A DNA stretch of 34,312 bases from Bryobacterales bacterium (GCA_022824585.1 JAJDZN010000244.1:1-34312); one strand, 5' to 3'. Positions 16,055 to 25,748 are shown, numbered from the stretch's first letter. A program made the numbers and translations. The notes: a model not told the origin generated them from the sequence alone.

Positions 16055-16153
16055 AGATCCTCACTTTAGGCCGCTGAAGCTGAATTCGACACAGTTCAGC
16101 CGGCCCCTCTTTTCCGGTGCTAGACCATGGCTGGGGCCGGGCCTACGACGAGC

Positions 16154-16178
16154 TGACACCTCGCTTCGCGGTGTCGAG
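16154..16178 (-). terminator. Hairpin after the PVC-type heme protein gene
   Basis: GCTGACACC and GGTGTC-G-AGC form a nine-pair stem with one bulged base around the loop TCGCTTCGC, starting about 26 bases past the stop at 16204 on the minus strand. There is no T-run after it, so a rho-independent terminator is possible but not certain. Confidence 0.3.
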
Positions 16179-16203
16179 CATCCCGTCCCCTACCCCGGAC
16201 TCA

Positions 16204-19176
16204 TCACGCGCTGCCTTCAAGCGTTGCCAGAAACGTGATCAAGTCGATCAGCTCCTGCGTAGTCATCGCGCTGACAAGGTCATCCGGCATGATCGACAGC
16301 TTGCCCTGTCGTCGCTCCAAGATGTCCGACGGCGCAAGTTGGAACTCGTCCGCGGCTTCGTTGCGCAGCACGACGCGCTCGGGCGTGTCTTCAATCAGGA
16401 TCCCCGTCAGCAGGCCGTGGCTGGCCGTGTCCAAGATCCACGAGACATACTCGTGGGCAATTCCGGCACTGGGGTGCAGGATGGCGTTGAGCATGCCCTC
16501 CTTGCCGTACTTCGACGCGATCGCGGCCAGACTCGGTCCAACGATCTCTTCTCCTGAGGACAGCGAGTGGCACTTGGCGCAACTCGCACCATCCCTGCGG
16601 TTGAATACTTCGCGGCCGCGCTCGGCGCTACCAACCCCTTCCACGATTTCGCGCACGCGTACCACCGGGCGCTCATTGCTGCTCTTCGGAGCTGGAAGGA
16701 CCGTTGTGGCGCGCTCGCGCACTTCGGGATCGCGGGAGCGGTGGACCACGCTGGTTGCCACGGCGCGCATTTCGCCGGGCAATTCGAAGGCCTCCTCCAT
16801 GTCCAGCAGCAGTTTCGCGCCATCTCCGCGGCGCCCAAGAACGCGGACTGCCTCACTGCGGACTTGATTGGGAGCGGTGGATAGGATCAGTTCACGCAGT
16901 GTTTGATCGAGACCTTCAGCCGACGCCGCCCACAGCCCTTCGATAGCGGCAATGCGCAGGGCGTCGGGTCCTTCGGACAACTGCTGCGAGAGCACGGCTT
17001 CGGCGGCACTGCCGCCGATGGCGCCGAGAGTCTTGATCGCAACCACACGGTCGGCTTCCTCAGCTGCCGCGTCCGCTGCCAAGCGTTGCAACTGGGGGGC
17101 CAGTGAGGGGTTGGCAAGCAGCGCCGAGAGCTCGAGCGCGGCCGAGCGCGTCTGGGAATTGCCCAGGGCCCCACCGACCGCTGTGACCAGATACGGCTCC
17201 GCTCGTTGATCGCTCCATTCGCTGAAGACCTGCTTGGATAGCAGATATAGGGCGCGGCTGCGAACCTCGCCAGCTTCTGCCGGATCGCCGGCCATGCCGG
17301 CGACCGTTCGGGCCACCACCGTGCTCGGCTGCCAACCGAGAGCATCGAGGGCCTTGAGACGGTCATCCAAGGGCCGTGACCGGTCCCGAGCGATGCCGGT
17401 GAGATAGTTGCGAGAGGCCGGGGCCTGAAGCACCCAGTACAAATCGCCCAGTCTGGAGCTCCACTCAGAATGCTGGTGGCGCAACGCTATGAACAGCCCG
17501 TCCTCGGCGCCATCCGCAGCGATCCCCAGCGCACCGAGATACCAGCGGTCAGCACCGTCATATCCGTCCGCGAGGCTTAGCCAAATTTCCTCTCGTCGGG
17601 CGGGATCGAACCCGCGCAGCATCAGTGCCGCTTCGCGGCGCACCTGAGCATCGGGGTCTTTCGCCAACTGCGCTACACGCTGATAGTGGTCAAGTTCGTG
17701 GTGTCGCGAGACGCGCAGTGCGAGTATGCGGAAGCGCGGATCGTCAGCCTCCAGAGCATCCTCCAACGCGCTCCGGCCTGCCCCGCCGAGCGGAGCCAGC
17801 AGCCACAGTGCCCTTGCTCGCATGGTGTCGGAACCGCTCTGCCAAGCTTCCATTAGCAATTCGCGGCGTTCGTCTTCGCCGCGCAGCAGCAACTCCTGGT
17901 AGGCACGGTAGCGAGTGGCTTGGTTCGGAGATCCGAAGGCGGCCAAGAGCCCGGCGCTGCTCTCAAGATCCAATTCCGGGACCGACCCGCGGTGCCCGAT
18001 CGGAGCAATCCGGAAGATCCTGCCGCGCTCGATGTCGAACATGGCGTGGCCCCCCACGACCGGGTCCTGCCAGTCGGCCACGAAGACCGAGCCGTCCGGA
18101 GCGACTGCGATGTCGCTGGGCCGGAAGATCGGATCGGTGGCCGTGACCGTGTTCTCCGCCTCCATCTCGTAGCCTGCGCCGTCAGGGCGCACGAAGAAGG
18201 TCTGGATCAGGCGCTTGCCCGGCTCGGCATGAAGCAGCTGGTTGCGGTACTTGGCGGGCAGCAGCTCGCCCTCGTACAGCACCAACCCGGTCGGCGATCC
18301 CGGTCCAGTGCGGGCCACGTACGGCAGCGTGCCGGGCCGCTCTTCGTGAAAGTGTGTGCCCCGGTCCTCCCGCCAGCGCCTGCCGCCCGGACCCCAGTAG
18401 CCGAAATTGGCTCCCTCCATCACGTACAGCAGGCGGGTCCACTGGTTGCCGTCGTCATCATTGTCCGTTTGCCAGATCGAGCCGAAGGAGTCCAGCGCAA
18501 TCTCGTAGGGATTGCGGGCATTGTGGGCGAGCACGCGAAAATCGCTGCCATCGGGCCGCACCGTCTGCACGGTCGCAGCGTAATAGGGACCCTCGCGGCT
18601 GCTGCGGAACGACTTGCCCGAGCGATCCGTGGTCTGGAAGCCCTGATCACCGGAATTGAAGTAGTAGCGGCCGTCATGCCCGAACAGCACGACGTGCATG
18701 CCGTGGTCGTGATCCACTCCGCTCCAGCCGCTGAGCAGCGTCTCCTTCGAGACGATCCTGTCGTCCTCGTCCTTGGTGTAGACCAATAGATCCGGCGACT
18801 GGGAAATGATGACCTTGTTGCCGAGCACGGAAATGCCCAGCGGGGCGAGCATGTCGGCATGCTGGTCAAAGACCTTGCGGGAATCTGCCTGTCCGTCGCC
18901 ATCGGTATCTTCGAGGATCACAATGCGGTCGCCCCGCTCGTCATTCTTGGGCCGACTCCTGAGATCGCTGCGGTAGTTGACTGACTCGATGAACCAGACC
19001 CTTCCGCGCTCGTCGATATCAAAGTTGGTTGGGTTCACCAACAGCGGCTCGCTGGCCCAGAGCGTCATCTCCAGTCCCGGCGCGACATCGAATTCGCTGC
19101 CAACTGTAGGCGGGGACACGCTGCAGGCAGCCAGTGCGAGCGCCGCCACCACTGCGATACAACGGAAAACGGTCAT
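16204..19176 (-). CDS. PVC-type heme-binding lipoprotein: sugar-dehydrogenase-like propeller, HEAT repeats, cytochrome c
   Basis: This exported protein of 990 residues has a lipoprotein signal (MTVFRCIAVVAALALAAC, lipobox LAAC). The architecture matches proteins annotated as PVC-type heme-binding CxxCH proteins or membrane-bound dehydrogenase-domain proteins. Residues about 30-400 form a soluble-glucose-dehydrogenase-like six-bladed propeller with motifs such as DGDGQADSRKVF and HNARNPYEIALDSFG. Helical HEAT-type repeats follow to about 810. The C-terminal cytochrome c has CAKCH (C866, C869, H870) and a likely axial Met in LSIMPDDL. It is expected to sit in the outer or inner membrane, facing the periplasm, and to oxidise an unknown, probably sugar-like, substrate. 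The ATG at 19176 is chosen because it starts the signal peptide and has a TAGAAT box seven bases upstream. Confidence 0.88.
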   Translation of the reverse strand: MTVFRCIAVVAALALAACSVSPPTVGSEFDVAPGLEMTLWASEPLLVNPTNFDIDERGRVWFIESVNYRSDLRSRPKNDERGDRIVILEDTDGDGQADSRKVFDQHADMLAPLGISVLGNKVIISQSPDLLVYTKDEDDRIVSKETLLSGWSGVDHDHGMHVVLFGHDGRYYFNSGDQGFQTTDRSGKSFRSSREGPYYAATVQTVRPDGSDFRVLAHNARNPYEIALDSFGSIWQTDNDDDGNQWTRLLYVMEGANFGYWGPGGRRWREDRGTHFHEERPGTLPYVARTGPGSPTGLVLYEGELLPAKYRNQLLHAEPGKRLIQTFFVRPDGAGYEMEAENTVTATDPIFRPSDIAVAPDGSVFVADWQDPVVGGHAMFDIERGRIFRIAPIGHRGSVPELDLESSAGLLAAFGSPNQATRYRAYQELLLRGEDERRELLMEAWQSGSDTMRARALWLLAPLGGAGRSALEDALEADDPRFRILALRVSRHHELDHYQRVAQLAKDPDAQVRREAALMLRGFDPARREEIWLSLADGYDGADRWYLGALGIAADGAEDGLFIALRHQHSEWSSRLGDLYWVLQAPASRNYLTGIARDRSRPLDDRLKALDALGWQPSTVVARTVAGMAGDPAEAGEVRSRALYLLSKQVFSEWSDQRAEPYLVTAVGGALGNSQTRSAALELSALLANPSLAPQLQRLAADAAAEEADRVVAIKTLGAIGGSAAEAVLSQQLSEGPDALRIAAIEGLWAASAEGLDQTLRELILSTAPNQVRSEAVRVLGRRGDGAKLLLDMEEAFELPGEMRAVATSVVHRSRDPEVRERATTVLPAPKSSNERPVVRVREIVEGVGSAERGREVFNRRDGASCAKCHSLSSGEEIVGPSLAAIASKYGKEGMLNAILHPSAGIAHEYVSWILDTASHGLLTGILIEDTPERVVLRNEAADEFQLAPSDILERRQGKLSIMPDDLVSAMTTQELIDLITFLATLEGSA

Positions 19177-19183
19177 TGGTTCG

Positions 19184-19189
19184 ATTCTA
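19184..19189 (-). promoter_or_regulatory. -10 box (TAGAAT) of the PVC-type heme protein gene
   Basis: TAGAAT on the minus strand ends seven bases before the ATG at 19176. Transcription would then begin at the start codon, giving a leaderless message. No -35 or ribosome binding site is seen. Confidence 0.5.
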
Positions 19190-19515
19190 CCGAGCGCCTC
19201 ACCAGTCGCCGCGCTGCATTGCGGCAGTCTCGACTCAGAGGTGCGTTCGGAGCCGGGAGGGACACCAATGAAGTGCTCGGACATCGACGCGCATCTCAAC
19301 GCCAGCGGATCGAGCATGACGAGCAGGCGGGGACGCTTCGTGCCGTTCGGCCGTCTAGCCTTCCTGCAAGGATAATCCCGGAAGCGACCCCTCGGAAAGC
19401 CCCGCCCGCGTAAGCGAAGGCCGTCTTCGGGAGAGCGCTGCTGTTCCGCCTCATATTCTCTTTGTTTCGGCAGTCATGCCCCCGAGCTAACTCTTCGTTC
19501 AGGTCCACCAGCTTC
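19190..19515. other. Intergenic stretch, no gene recognised
   Basis: About 325 bases lie between the start of the PVC-type heme gene and the end of the small propeller gene, both on the minus strand. Short frames on both strands show no family motif. No repeat or strong terminator hairpin was found. The stretch is long enough for a regulatory region but nothing specific can be named. Confidence 0.5.
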
Positions 19516-20766
19516 TCAATCAACGATCCACAGCGTTAGCGAATCGGTGTCCTTCACGAACACACGCTTGCCCGATGCCGTTGGCTGGGCCCAAGTTGCA
19601 CTCTCCGCCACGGAGTACCGACCAACCACCTCGAGTCTCTCTCGATTGCTCTCTGCGACAACCAGCTCGCCATCGTCGTTGAGGAGCAACAGCAGGCTGC
19701 CCGCCTTGACGACGGCTGTGTTGAGCGCCGCCCGTGGTGGGCCGAGCCAAAGGACGCTGCCGCTAATGACATCTAGCGCGAAGTACTGCCCTCTTGATCT
19801 CTGGGAAAGGCCATATAAGGTATTGGCGATCACTACCGGTGTGCTCAGATACATCGAAACTGCCGTCGTTTCCCAAACAGTCTCGGTCACCCAATCGCCA
19901 TCACGCTGCACCGGCTTGAAAGCGGCGGCGCCCAGTCGGTTTCCGCTGACAATGACCTTATCGCCATGCAGCACCGGCGTTGGGCCGCCCTGATCACCCT
20001 TCCAAGGATGGCGCCACAGCGGCGCTCCACCCGGGAACGACACGCCGATCACACCCTCCTGGGTTACCGAGATAACCTGGCGGACCCCGTCGATGTCCGC
20101 GAAGATCGGGGATGCGAAGAACCCTCCTGCGCCGGCGGTCCACTCGATTTCTCCCGTCTCGGCACGAAAGGCTGTCAGCGGCCCGTAGTTGCCCGGATGT
20201 GCCATGACAATGCCCTCGTCGGCGATCGGCGACGAAGCGGCGCCGAAATATGGCGGTTCCCCAGGTGCGTCGGTTCGCCAGAGCAGTTCTCCCCCGTAGG
20301 CGTCGAACGCCGCCACGATTCCGCTGATGCCCACAGTGAACAACTTGCCGTTCCTGTAGACAGGGGTCGCCTTGGGCCCAGCCCCGTGAACCGTAGCGGG
20401 CTCGCCTGGCTCGTAGGGCGCAGGATAGCCGGACTGCCACAGTTCGTCGCCGGTGCTCGCTTCAAGCGCCACCAGGACCTCCCGGCCTTCGCGGCGCACG
20501 AAAGCATAGACAACATCATCGACAACCAACGGAGTGGCGTAGCCCTTGCCAATCTCCACCCTCCACTCAAGCTTGAGTTCATCCGGCCACTGGGCGGGCT
20601 CGACGAACGCGCTGGCGGAACCGTCACTTCGCAGCCCTCGCCACTGCGTGTAATCGTCCGAGACGGTTTCGATCTCACCGCCACGAACGCAAGTGATCGA
20701 CAAGAGCGCAAAGGCGAGCATCGAATACAGGGAGGCACACCCGAGGTCGAATCGGCGGTTCGTCAT
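19516..20766 (-). CDS. Secreted PQQ-like (BamB-type) beta-propeller protein
   Basis: The 416-residue product has an N-terminal signal or anchor (SMLAFALLSITC) followed by a PQQ-like propeller. It begins DYTQWRGLRSDGS and has repeated blade motifs such as VALEASTGDELWQSGYPAP, AFDAYGGELLWRTDAPGEP, AFRAETGEIEWTAGAG and ALDVISGSVLWLGPP. These are the AxDxxTGxxxW docking repeats of BamB-like and quinoprotein propellers. The PQQ-binding residues of true dehydrogenases cannot be identified, so a structural or binding role is as likely as catalysis. The closely related layout WRGxxxDGxS is common in Planctomycetes and Acidobacteria. The ATG at 20766 starts just before the hydrophobic segment; an upstream GTG at 20838 is possible but less fitting. 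Confidence 0.8.
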   Translation of the reverse strand: MTNRRFDLGCASLYSMLAFALLSITCVRGGEIETVSDDYTQWRGLRSDGSASAFVEPAQWPDELKLEWRVEIGKGYATPLVVDDVVYAFVRREGREVLVALEASTGDELWQSGYPAPYEPGEPATVHGAGPKATPVYRNGKLFTVGISGIVAAFDAYGGELLWRTDAPGEPPYFGAASSPIADEGIVMAHPGNYGPLTAFRAETGEIEWTAGAGGFFASPIFADIDGVRQVISVTQEGVIGVSFPGGAPLWRHPWKGDQGGPTPVLHGDKVIVSGNRLGAAAFKPVQRDGDWVTETVWETTAVSMYLSTPVVIANTLYGLSQRSRGQYFALDVISGSVLWLGPPRAALNTAVVKAGSLLLLLNDDGELVVAESNRERLEVVGRYSVAESATWAQPTASGKRVFVKDTDSLTLWIVD

Positions 20767-21132
20767 CTGGCAACTAGCACCGGCTGCTCCGCACTCAGCG
20801 AACCCTGGCTCGGCATGCTTCCCCCTCTCGGTTGACACGAGCGAGGCGCGGCCTGGCGGAGATCTCCACTACTCTCTCCGCCCAAACGCATGCCAATCGA
20901 TAGGAGATCCATGGCAACGTCCCCTTCGACGTGACCTAGTACAGACACGTTTCTCGCAAGATCTGCTTGCGGCTGCCCATGCCGATTCGAAACCGATCCG
21001 GTGATTGATTCGTTGGTGTTCCACGTCGGTTCGCTCCCTCCGAAGACCGTTTGCGCGGTTCACGGCCCTTGTCAGGGAACAAAGAGGAAGCTGGCGGGGT
21101 CCATTGGTTAAGTCCGTCAGCCGGAGGTTTTG
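20767..21132 (+). other. Divergent intergenic region upstream of the alpha/beta hydrolase
   Basis: These 366 bases separate two divergent genes and should hold both promoters. A strong ribosome binding site (CCGGAGG, 21121-21127) precedes the hydrolase ATG. Short frames on both strands lack recognisable domains. No RNA gene or repeat was found. Confidence 0.5.
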
Positions 21133-22116
21133 ATGAGAAGGCTCTTGAAGCGGGTAGTCGTTTGGGGAGGTGGCGCACTGGTGCTGGCCTTGGCAGTGGG
21201 AATCGGACTCCAGTGGCTGCTCTCGCATCTTGCATTGCAGCGCAACCCGCCGCCCGGAGAGGTGGTTGTCGTTAGCGGGCGCCAGATGCACCTGCTTTGC
21301 CATGGGCGAGGAACACCTGCGGTCATTCTTGAGTCGGGACTTCCCGGCACGTCTCTCGGCTGGGCATCGGTGATCGAGGACATCGCCTCGTTCACACGGG
21401 TGTGCGCATACGACAGGGCTGGATTCGGCTGGAGCGAGGCCGGGCCCGAACCTCGTACGGCCAGCAACGTCGCCAGCGAGCTCAGCGACCTGCTCCGTGC
21501 CGCTGGCGTGGACCCGCCGTTCGTCCTCGCCGGCCACTCTTACGGGGGCGTGGTCGTGCAGTTGTATGCGAGCCAGTTTCCGGACGAAGTGGCCGGAATG
21601 GTGCTGGTCGACGCCCCCCACCCAGACCTCTTCGCCCATCTCCCGCCCGGGCACTTCGAACGGATGAGAAACCTTGCGTTGATGCCGAAGCTGCTGGGCC
21701 CTCTTGGCGTCGCTCGTCTCATACTGCCGCCTGTGCCCACCGGCAACCCGGATTCCCGCCCTAGCTCAGTGCAGGTTGCGGAGCAGCAGTTGCTGGCAAC
21801 GACACGATCGTTTCGGACCATGGCGTCGGAACTCGAGGTTCTGGAGGAAAGCATGAACCAAGTCGCCGAGAATCCCCCTCGGCTGGGCCAGAAGCCGCTC
21901 ACCGTCCTTACCAAGGGACGGCGCCGAAAGGGACTGGAACACGCGGATGACACGCAGGAGCGGCGTACAGAGCTGTCCGAGAACAGCGACTGGAGAGTCG
22001 TCAGTGGAGCCGGTCACCTCATTCACCACGAGGATCCCGAAGCCGTGGTGGATGCGATCCGCAGCGTCGTGGAGTCCGCGCGCAACGCCCATGCGAATGC
22101 TGCCGCCGCGGAGTAA
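21133..22116 (+). CDS. Membrane-anchored alpha/beta hydrolase
   Basis: The 327-residue protein has an N-terminal transmembrane segment (about 9-33, VVVWGGGALVLALAVGIGL) with basic residues before it, then an alpha/beta hydrolase domain facing the periplasm. The nucleophile elbow is GHSYGG (S136). The oxyanion-region segment is ESGLPGTSLGW (67-77), and the strand-helix motif CAYDRAGFGWSE (91-102) is typical of the family. The catalytic histidine is probably in GAGHLIHHEDP near the C-terminus. The acid residue should lie in the VLTKGRR region but is not clear. The substrate is unknown (esterase or similar). The start is set by CCGGAGG six bases before the ATG. A 6-bp perfect hairpin (22150-22166, GATCGC/GCGATC) lies 34 bases past the stop and may act in termination. 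Confidence 0.87.
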   Translation: MRRLLKRVVVWGGGALVLALAVGIGLQWLLSHLALQRNPPPGEVVVVSGRQMHLLCHGRGTPAVILESGLPGTSLGWASVIEDIASFTRVCAYDRAGFGWSEAGPEPRTASNVASELSDLLRAAGVDPPFVLAGHSYGGVVVQLYASQFPDEVAGMVLVDAPHPDLFAHLPPGHFERMRNLALMPKLLGPLGVARLILPPVPTGNPDSRPSSVQVAEQQLLATTRSFRTMASELEVLEESMNQVAENPPRLGQKPLTVLTKGRRRKGLEHADDTQERRTELSENSDWRVVSGAGHLIHHEDPEAVVDAIRSVVESARNAHANAAAAE

Positions 22117-22505
22117 TTCGTGTCTTCGTGCTAGGTCGAGCCGGACCGTGATCGCGCAGTGCGATCCAGCGAGTGGCCATCGCCAGCGTGTCAGGCAACC
22201 CTGGCCCGCTGAATGTGCACTTCCAAGCGCCTGATTTGCGCCAAGCATTGCGAAGCCGTCGGTGACTTCAGTTGGGTTGAGTCAGACGAAACAGCACGGG
22301 CCTCTCTTTCATTGATTGGGAAGTCCACGCGCAAGGAGAGAGGTGGATCGGCCGTCGGCTTCCGCGCACAAGCTGCCACCGATCCAAGGTCGGAACAGAC
22401 TACTCCCCACTAGCTGCCGGTGCAGTGCGGACCGGACTCTGCGAACCTGGTCCGCCTTCGGTGCGGACAGCTGCCAAACCGCACCTCCGCATCGAATGGC
22501 CCATA
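22117..22505 (+). other. Intergenic region with hairpins
   Basis: The stretch contains a perfect hairpin at 22150-22166 (GATCGC-GCAGT-GCGATC). It also has a set of three mutually pairing segments: GCGGACC (22427-22433), GGTCCGC (22449-22455) and GCGGAC (22463-22468). The middle one can pair with either neighbour; the second hairpin has a CTTCGGT loop. All lie upstream of the TATAAT box of the next gene, so they are not in its leader. No coding region was recognised. Confidence 0.45.
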
Positions 22506-22511
22506 TATAAT
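22506..22511 (+). promoter_or_regulatory. -10 box (TATAAT) of the PSCyt/PSD1 gene
   Basis: A perfect TATAAT ends nine bases before the ATG at 22521. The spacing predicts a transcript beginning at or within a few bases of the start codon. No ribosome binding site or -35 match is evident. Confidence 0.6.
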
Positions 22512-22520
22512 GTTGGGCGC

Positions 22521-25500
22521 ATGGCACACAGTCGGGTTTTTAGTCCTCTCGTCGTCCTCGCAGCCCTAATCGCCCTAGCCTTTCCGGGCCACGCCAAGGT
22601 TGACTACCAGTCGGACGTGCGGCCCCTGCTTTCTGACAAGTGTTTCCAGTGCCACGGGCCCGACGCGGCAACGAGAACGGCGGACCTGCGGCTGGACCGC
22701 CGGGAGGGCCTGTTCGGACACCGCCCGAACGGCGCGCCGGTAATTCCCGGGGATCCCGAGTCGAGTCTGGTCTTCCAGCGCATCACGCACGCCGACGCCG
22801 CGCTTCGGATGCCGCCGGAGTACTCGCACAAGTCTCTCGAGCCCGCCGATGTCGACACGATCCGCACATGGATCGAAGAAGGGGCCGACTGGACCGGGCA
22901 CTGGGCTTTTGAGATCCCGAAGCGCCCGGAACTGCCCGCCGTGGGCGATGCCGACTGGGAGCGTAACCCCATCGACCGTTTCGTGCTGGCACGCCTTGAG
23001 CAGGAAGGACTTGCGCCGGCGCCGGAAGCAGACAGGCGCTCTCTGGCGCGTCGCGCCGCGCTCGATGTCACCGGCTTGCCCCCGAACCCGGAGATCGTGG
23101 ACGACTTCGTGGCCGACGACCAGCCGGGCGCATACCAGCGCTACCTTGACGTCCTGTTCGCTGCCGAGAGCTACGGCGAGCACCGCGCGCGCTATTGGCT
23201 GGACGCCGCGCGCTATGCCGACACGCATGGCATCCACATCGACAACTACCGCGAAATGTGGCCCTACCGCGACTGGGTGATCAACGCCTTCAACCGCAAC
23301 CTGGCCTTCGACCAGTTCACGCTCGAGCAAGTGGCCGGCGACCTGCTGCCGAGCCCGACGATGGACCAGCTGATCGCCTCCGGCTTCCATCGCTGCAACG
23401 CTACAACCAACGAGGGCGGCGTGATTCCCGAGGAATACGAGGTGATCTACGCCAAGGACCGCGCCGACACCACCGGCACGGTCTTCCTAGGCCTGACAGT
23501 TGGCTGCGCGACCTGCCACGACCACAAGTTCGACCCGATCACGCAGCGCGACTTCTATGCCATGACGGCGTTCTTCCGCAACACGACCCAGTACGTCATG
23601 GACGGCAACATCTCTGACACGCCGCCTTTCATCATCGTGCCGGCCGCAGAGGACCGCGCCCGCTACGACGAGCTCCGCGAAACCCTGCGGACGGCAAGGT
23701 CCGAATTGCTGGCCGCTAGCGGGAAGCCCGGCGAGGCATTCGAGGAGTGGCTCGCACAGGGCGAGTATGGCGGCCTGCAGAGCCCTTTGGCGACCGACAC
23801 GGTCCCCTTGCACGTGAGCCACGACCGAATCGTTCACGAAGGCACTGACAACCCCTTGGAACTGCCCGATGGCGTGTCAGCCGTGGAAGGGCCGGCGGGC
23901 AATCTGCAGGCGCTCGAATTCGAGGGCGAGGGATTCTTGCAAGTGCCGAACTCGGGTATCGACGCGGATACGCCCTTCTCGCTTGCATTCTGGGTGCGCC
24001 ACCCCAAGGACGCTGGCAGCTATATCGTGCTGAGCCAGACGGACCCGGACAACAAGATGCGGGGCTGGCAATTGACGCTGGGCGGGCGGGAGATCATCTT
24101 CCGGATGACCGCCGCCAACGCGGGCAATCCTGGGGACGAGGACAAGGCTTCGGAAGGGGACAAGACATCGAGCCTCGAGATACGGCCCAACAACCAGTAC
24201 CAGCTCGAACCGGGCTCGTGGCGCCACGTCACCGTGACCTACGACGGTTCGGGGGAACGCGCCGGCCTGAGCATCTACTACAACGGCGAGCGGATGCCAT
24301 TTCAAGGCAGTGAGTACTTCGCCGAGCTGGACGGCGCGGTAGCCTCCGATCGGCCGATGCTGCTCGGTCGCGGATTCTACAAGGACGACGAGGAAGTCAA
24401 GCCCCGAGGCATGCCGGGCGGCGCCATCGCCGACGTCCGCCTCTATGATCGCGAACTCAGCCTAGAAGAAGCCAAAGTCGTGGCGAACTGGCCTTCGCTG
24501 GAATCAGCTCGCTCGAAACGTCCCGCAGAACTTAGCGATACAGAGAGGCACGTGCTTGGGCTGCACTACCTCAACGTCCACGACGAGGGCTATCGAGAAC
24601 GGTTCCAAGCCGCCAAGCAGGCCGAGCGCGGCATCCGAGAAGTGCGGCGCGGCGGCGCGGTGACCCACGTTATGCAGGAGCAGGAAGACGGCGAGGCGGC
24701 CGCTCATATCCTCTTCCGGGGCATGTACGACCAGCGGCGCGACAAAGTGCCGGCCGCGACACCGGGATTCCTGCCGTCTCTGGAAGACTCCGGGCCGGTC
24801 AACCGGCTGCATCTGGCGCGCTGGCTGATCGACGATGCCAACCCCCTCACTTCGCGGGTAGCGGTGAACCGCTTCTGGCAGCAGGTGTTTGGGGAGGGCT
24901 TGGTACGCACCAGCGACGATTTCGGATCGCAGGGCGAGTCGCCATCGCACCCCGGGCTGCTGGACTGGCTTTCCGTGGAGTTCCGCGAGAGCGGCTGGGA
25001 CGTCAAGCGGCTACTGCGCACGATGTTGTCGTCGGCTGCCTATCGCCAGTCCGCCGAGGCCGACCAAGCCAAGATCAGCAAGGACCCCCAGAACAGGCTG
25101 CTCTCGCGCGGCCCGCGCTTCCGGATGGACGCCGAGATGCTGCGCGACTTCGGACTGGCCGCCACGGGAATCCTCGTCGAGAAGATCGGCGGCCCCAGCG
25201 TGAAACCCTACCAGCCGGACGGGGTCTGGGAGGCGGTGGCGATGCTGGGCAGCAACACGCGCTTCTACGAACGCGACGACGGCGACAAGCTCTACCGCCG
25301 CAGCCTGTACACCTTCTGGAAGCGGGCCGCGCCGCCGGCGTCGATGCAGATCTTCAACGCCCCTACCCGCGAGCACGCGACGGTGCGGAGAGAGCGCACG
25401 AACACGCCGCTGCAGGCGTTGGTGACGATGAACGACCCGCAGTTCGTGGAGGCCGCGCGCTTCCTCGCGCAGACCGCTTTGAACCAAGCGCAGCCTGATT

Positions 25501-25748
25501 TCGCGTCCCGGCTGGACTTCTTGACGAAGCGTGTGCTGTCGCGGGAGTTCGGAGCGCACGAGCGGACAGTGGCAGAGAAGAGCTTGGCGGACTTCCTACG
25601 CCACTACGAAGGGGATTCCGAAGACGCCCGCAAGCTGCTGGCGACCGGCGAAGCGCCGGTGGACGAGGATCTGCCCGCGCCGGAACTGGCGGCGTGGACC
25701 ATGATGGCCAACCAGTTGATGAACCTCGACGAGGCATTGAACAAGTAA
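22521..25748 (+). CDS. PSCyt1-PSCyt2(DUF1549)-LamG-PSD1(DUF1553) secreted cytochrome protein
   Basis: This secreted multidomain protein has 1075 residues. The signal peptide (VVLAALIALAFPGHA) is followed by PSCyt1 with the heme motif CFQCH (C41, C44, H45). DUF1549/PSCyt2 spans about 145-400, with a second CxxCH, CATCH (C329, C332, H333). A LamG/concanavalin-like insert occupies about 455-655, and DUF1553/PSD1 about 750-1020 (motifs LTSRVAVNRFWQQVFGEGLV and RRSLYTFWKR). The family was described from Planctomycetes and is almost always followed by a DUF1501 gene, as here after 36 bases. The pair is thought to act in periplasmic or surface oxidation or desulfation of complex polysaccharides, but no activity is established. 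Either the short-leader ATG at 22521 or a start further up in the same frame is possible; the signal peptide supports 22521. Confidence 0.92.
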   Translation: MAHSRVFSPLVVLAALIALAFPGHAKVDYQSDVRPLLSDKCFQCHGPDAATRTADLRLDRREGLFGHRPNGAPVIPGDPESSLVFQRITHADAALRMPPEYSHKSLEPADVDTIRTWIEEGADWTGHWAFEIPKRPELPAVGDADWERNPIDRFVLARLEQEGLAPAPEADRRSLARRAALDVTGLPPNPEIVDDFVADDQPGAYQRYLDVLFAAESYGEHRARYWLDAARYADTHGIHIDNYREMWPYRDWVINAFNRNLAFDQFTLEQVAGDLLPSPTMDQLIASGFHRCNATTNEGGVIPEEYEVIYAKDRADTTGTVFLGLTVGCATCHDHKFDPITQRDFYAMTAFFRNTTQYVMDGNISDTPPFIIVPAAEDRARYDELRETLRTARSELLAASGKPGEAFEEWLAQGEYGGLQSPLATDTVPLHVSHDRIVHEGTDNPLELPDGVSAVEGPAGNLQALEFEGEGFLQVPNSGIDADTPFSLAFWVRHPKDAGSYIVLSQTDPDNKMRGWQLTLGGREIIFRMTAANAGNPGDEDKASEGDKTSSLEIRPNNQYQLEPGSWRHVTVTYDGSGERAGLSIYYNGERMPFQGSEYFAELDGAVASDRPMLLGRGFYKDDEEVKPRGMPGGAIADVRLYDRELSLEEAKVVANWPSLESARSKRPAELSDTERHVLGLHYLNVHDEGYRERFQAAKQAERGIREVRRGGAVTHVMQEQEDGEAAAHILFRGMYDQRRDKVPAATPGFLPSLEDSGPVNRLHLARWLIDDANPLTSRVAVNRFWQQVFGEGLVRTSDDFGSQGESPSHPGLLDWLSVEFRESGWDVKRLLRTMLSSAAYRQSAEADQAKISKDPQNRLLSRGPRFRMDAEMLRDFGLAATGILVEKIGGPSVKPYQPDGVWEAVAMLGSNTRFYERDDGDKLYRRSLYTFWKRAAPPASMQIFNAPTREHATVRRERTNTPLQALVTMNDPQFVEAARFLAQTALNQAQPDFASRLDFLTKRVLSREFGAHERTVAEKSLADFLRHYEGDSEDARKLLATGEAPVDEDLPAPELAAWTMMANQLMNLDEALNK

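Noticed and set aside
19296-19523. A 75-codon minus-strand frame after the small propeller gene
   Set aside because: TTG start overlapping the previous stop, no ribosome binding site and no family similarity; may be chance.
20936-21235. A 99-codon minus-strand gene before the alpha/beta hydrolase
   Set aside because: No domain, no start signal, and it overlaps the start of the supported hydrolase gene.
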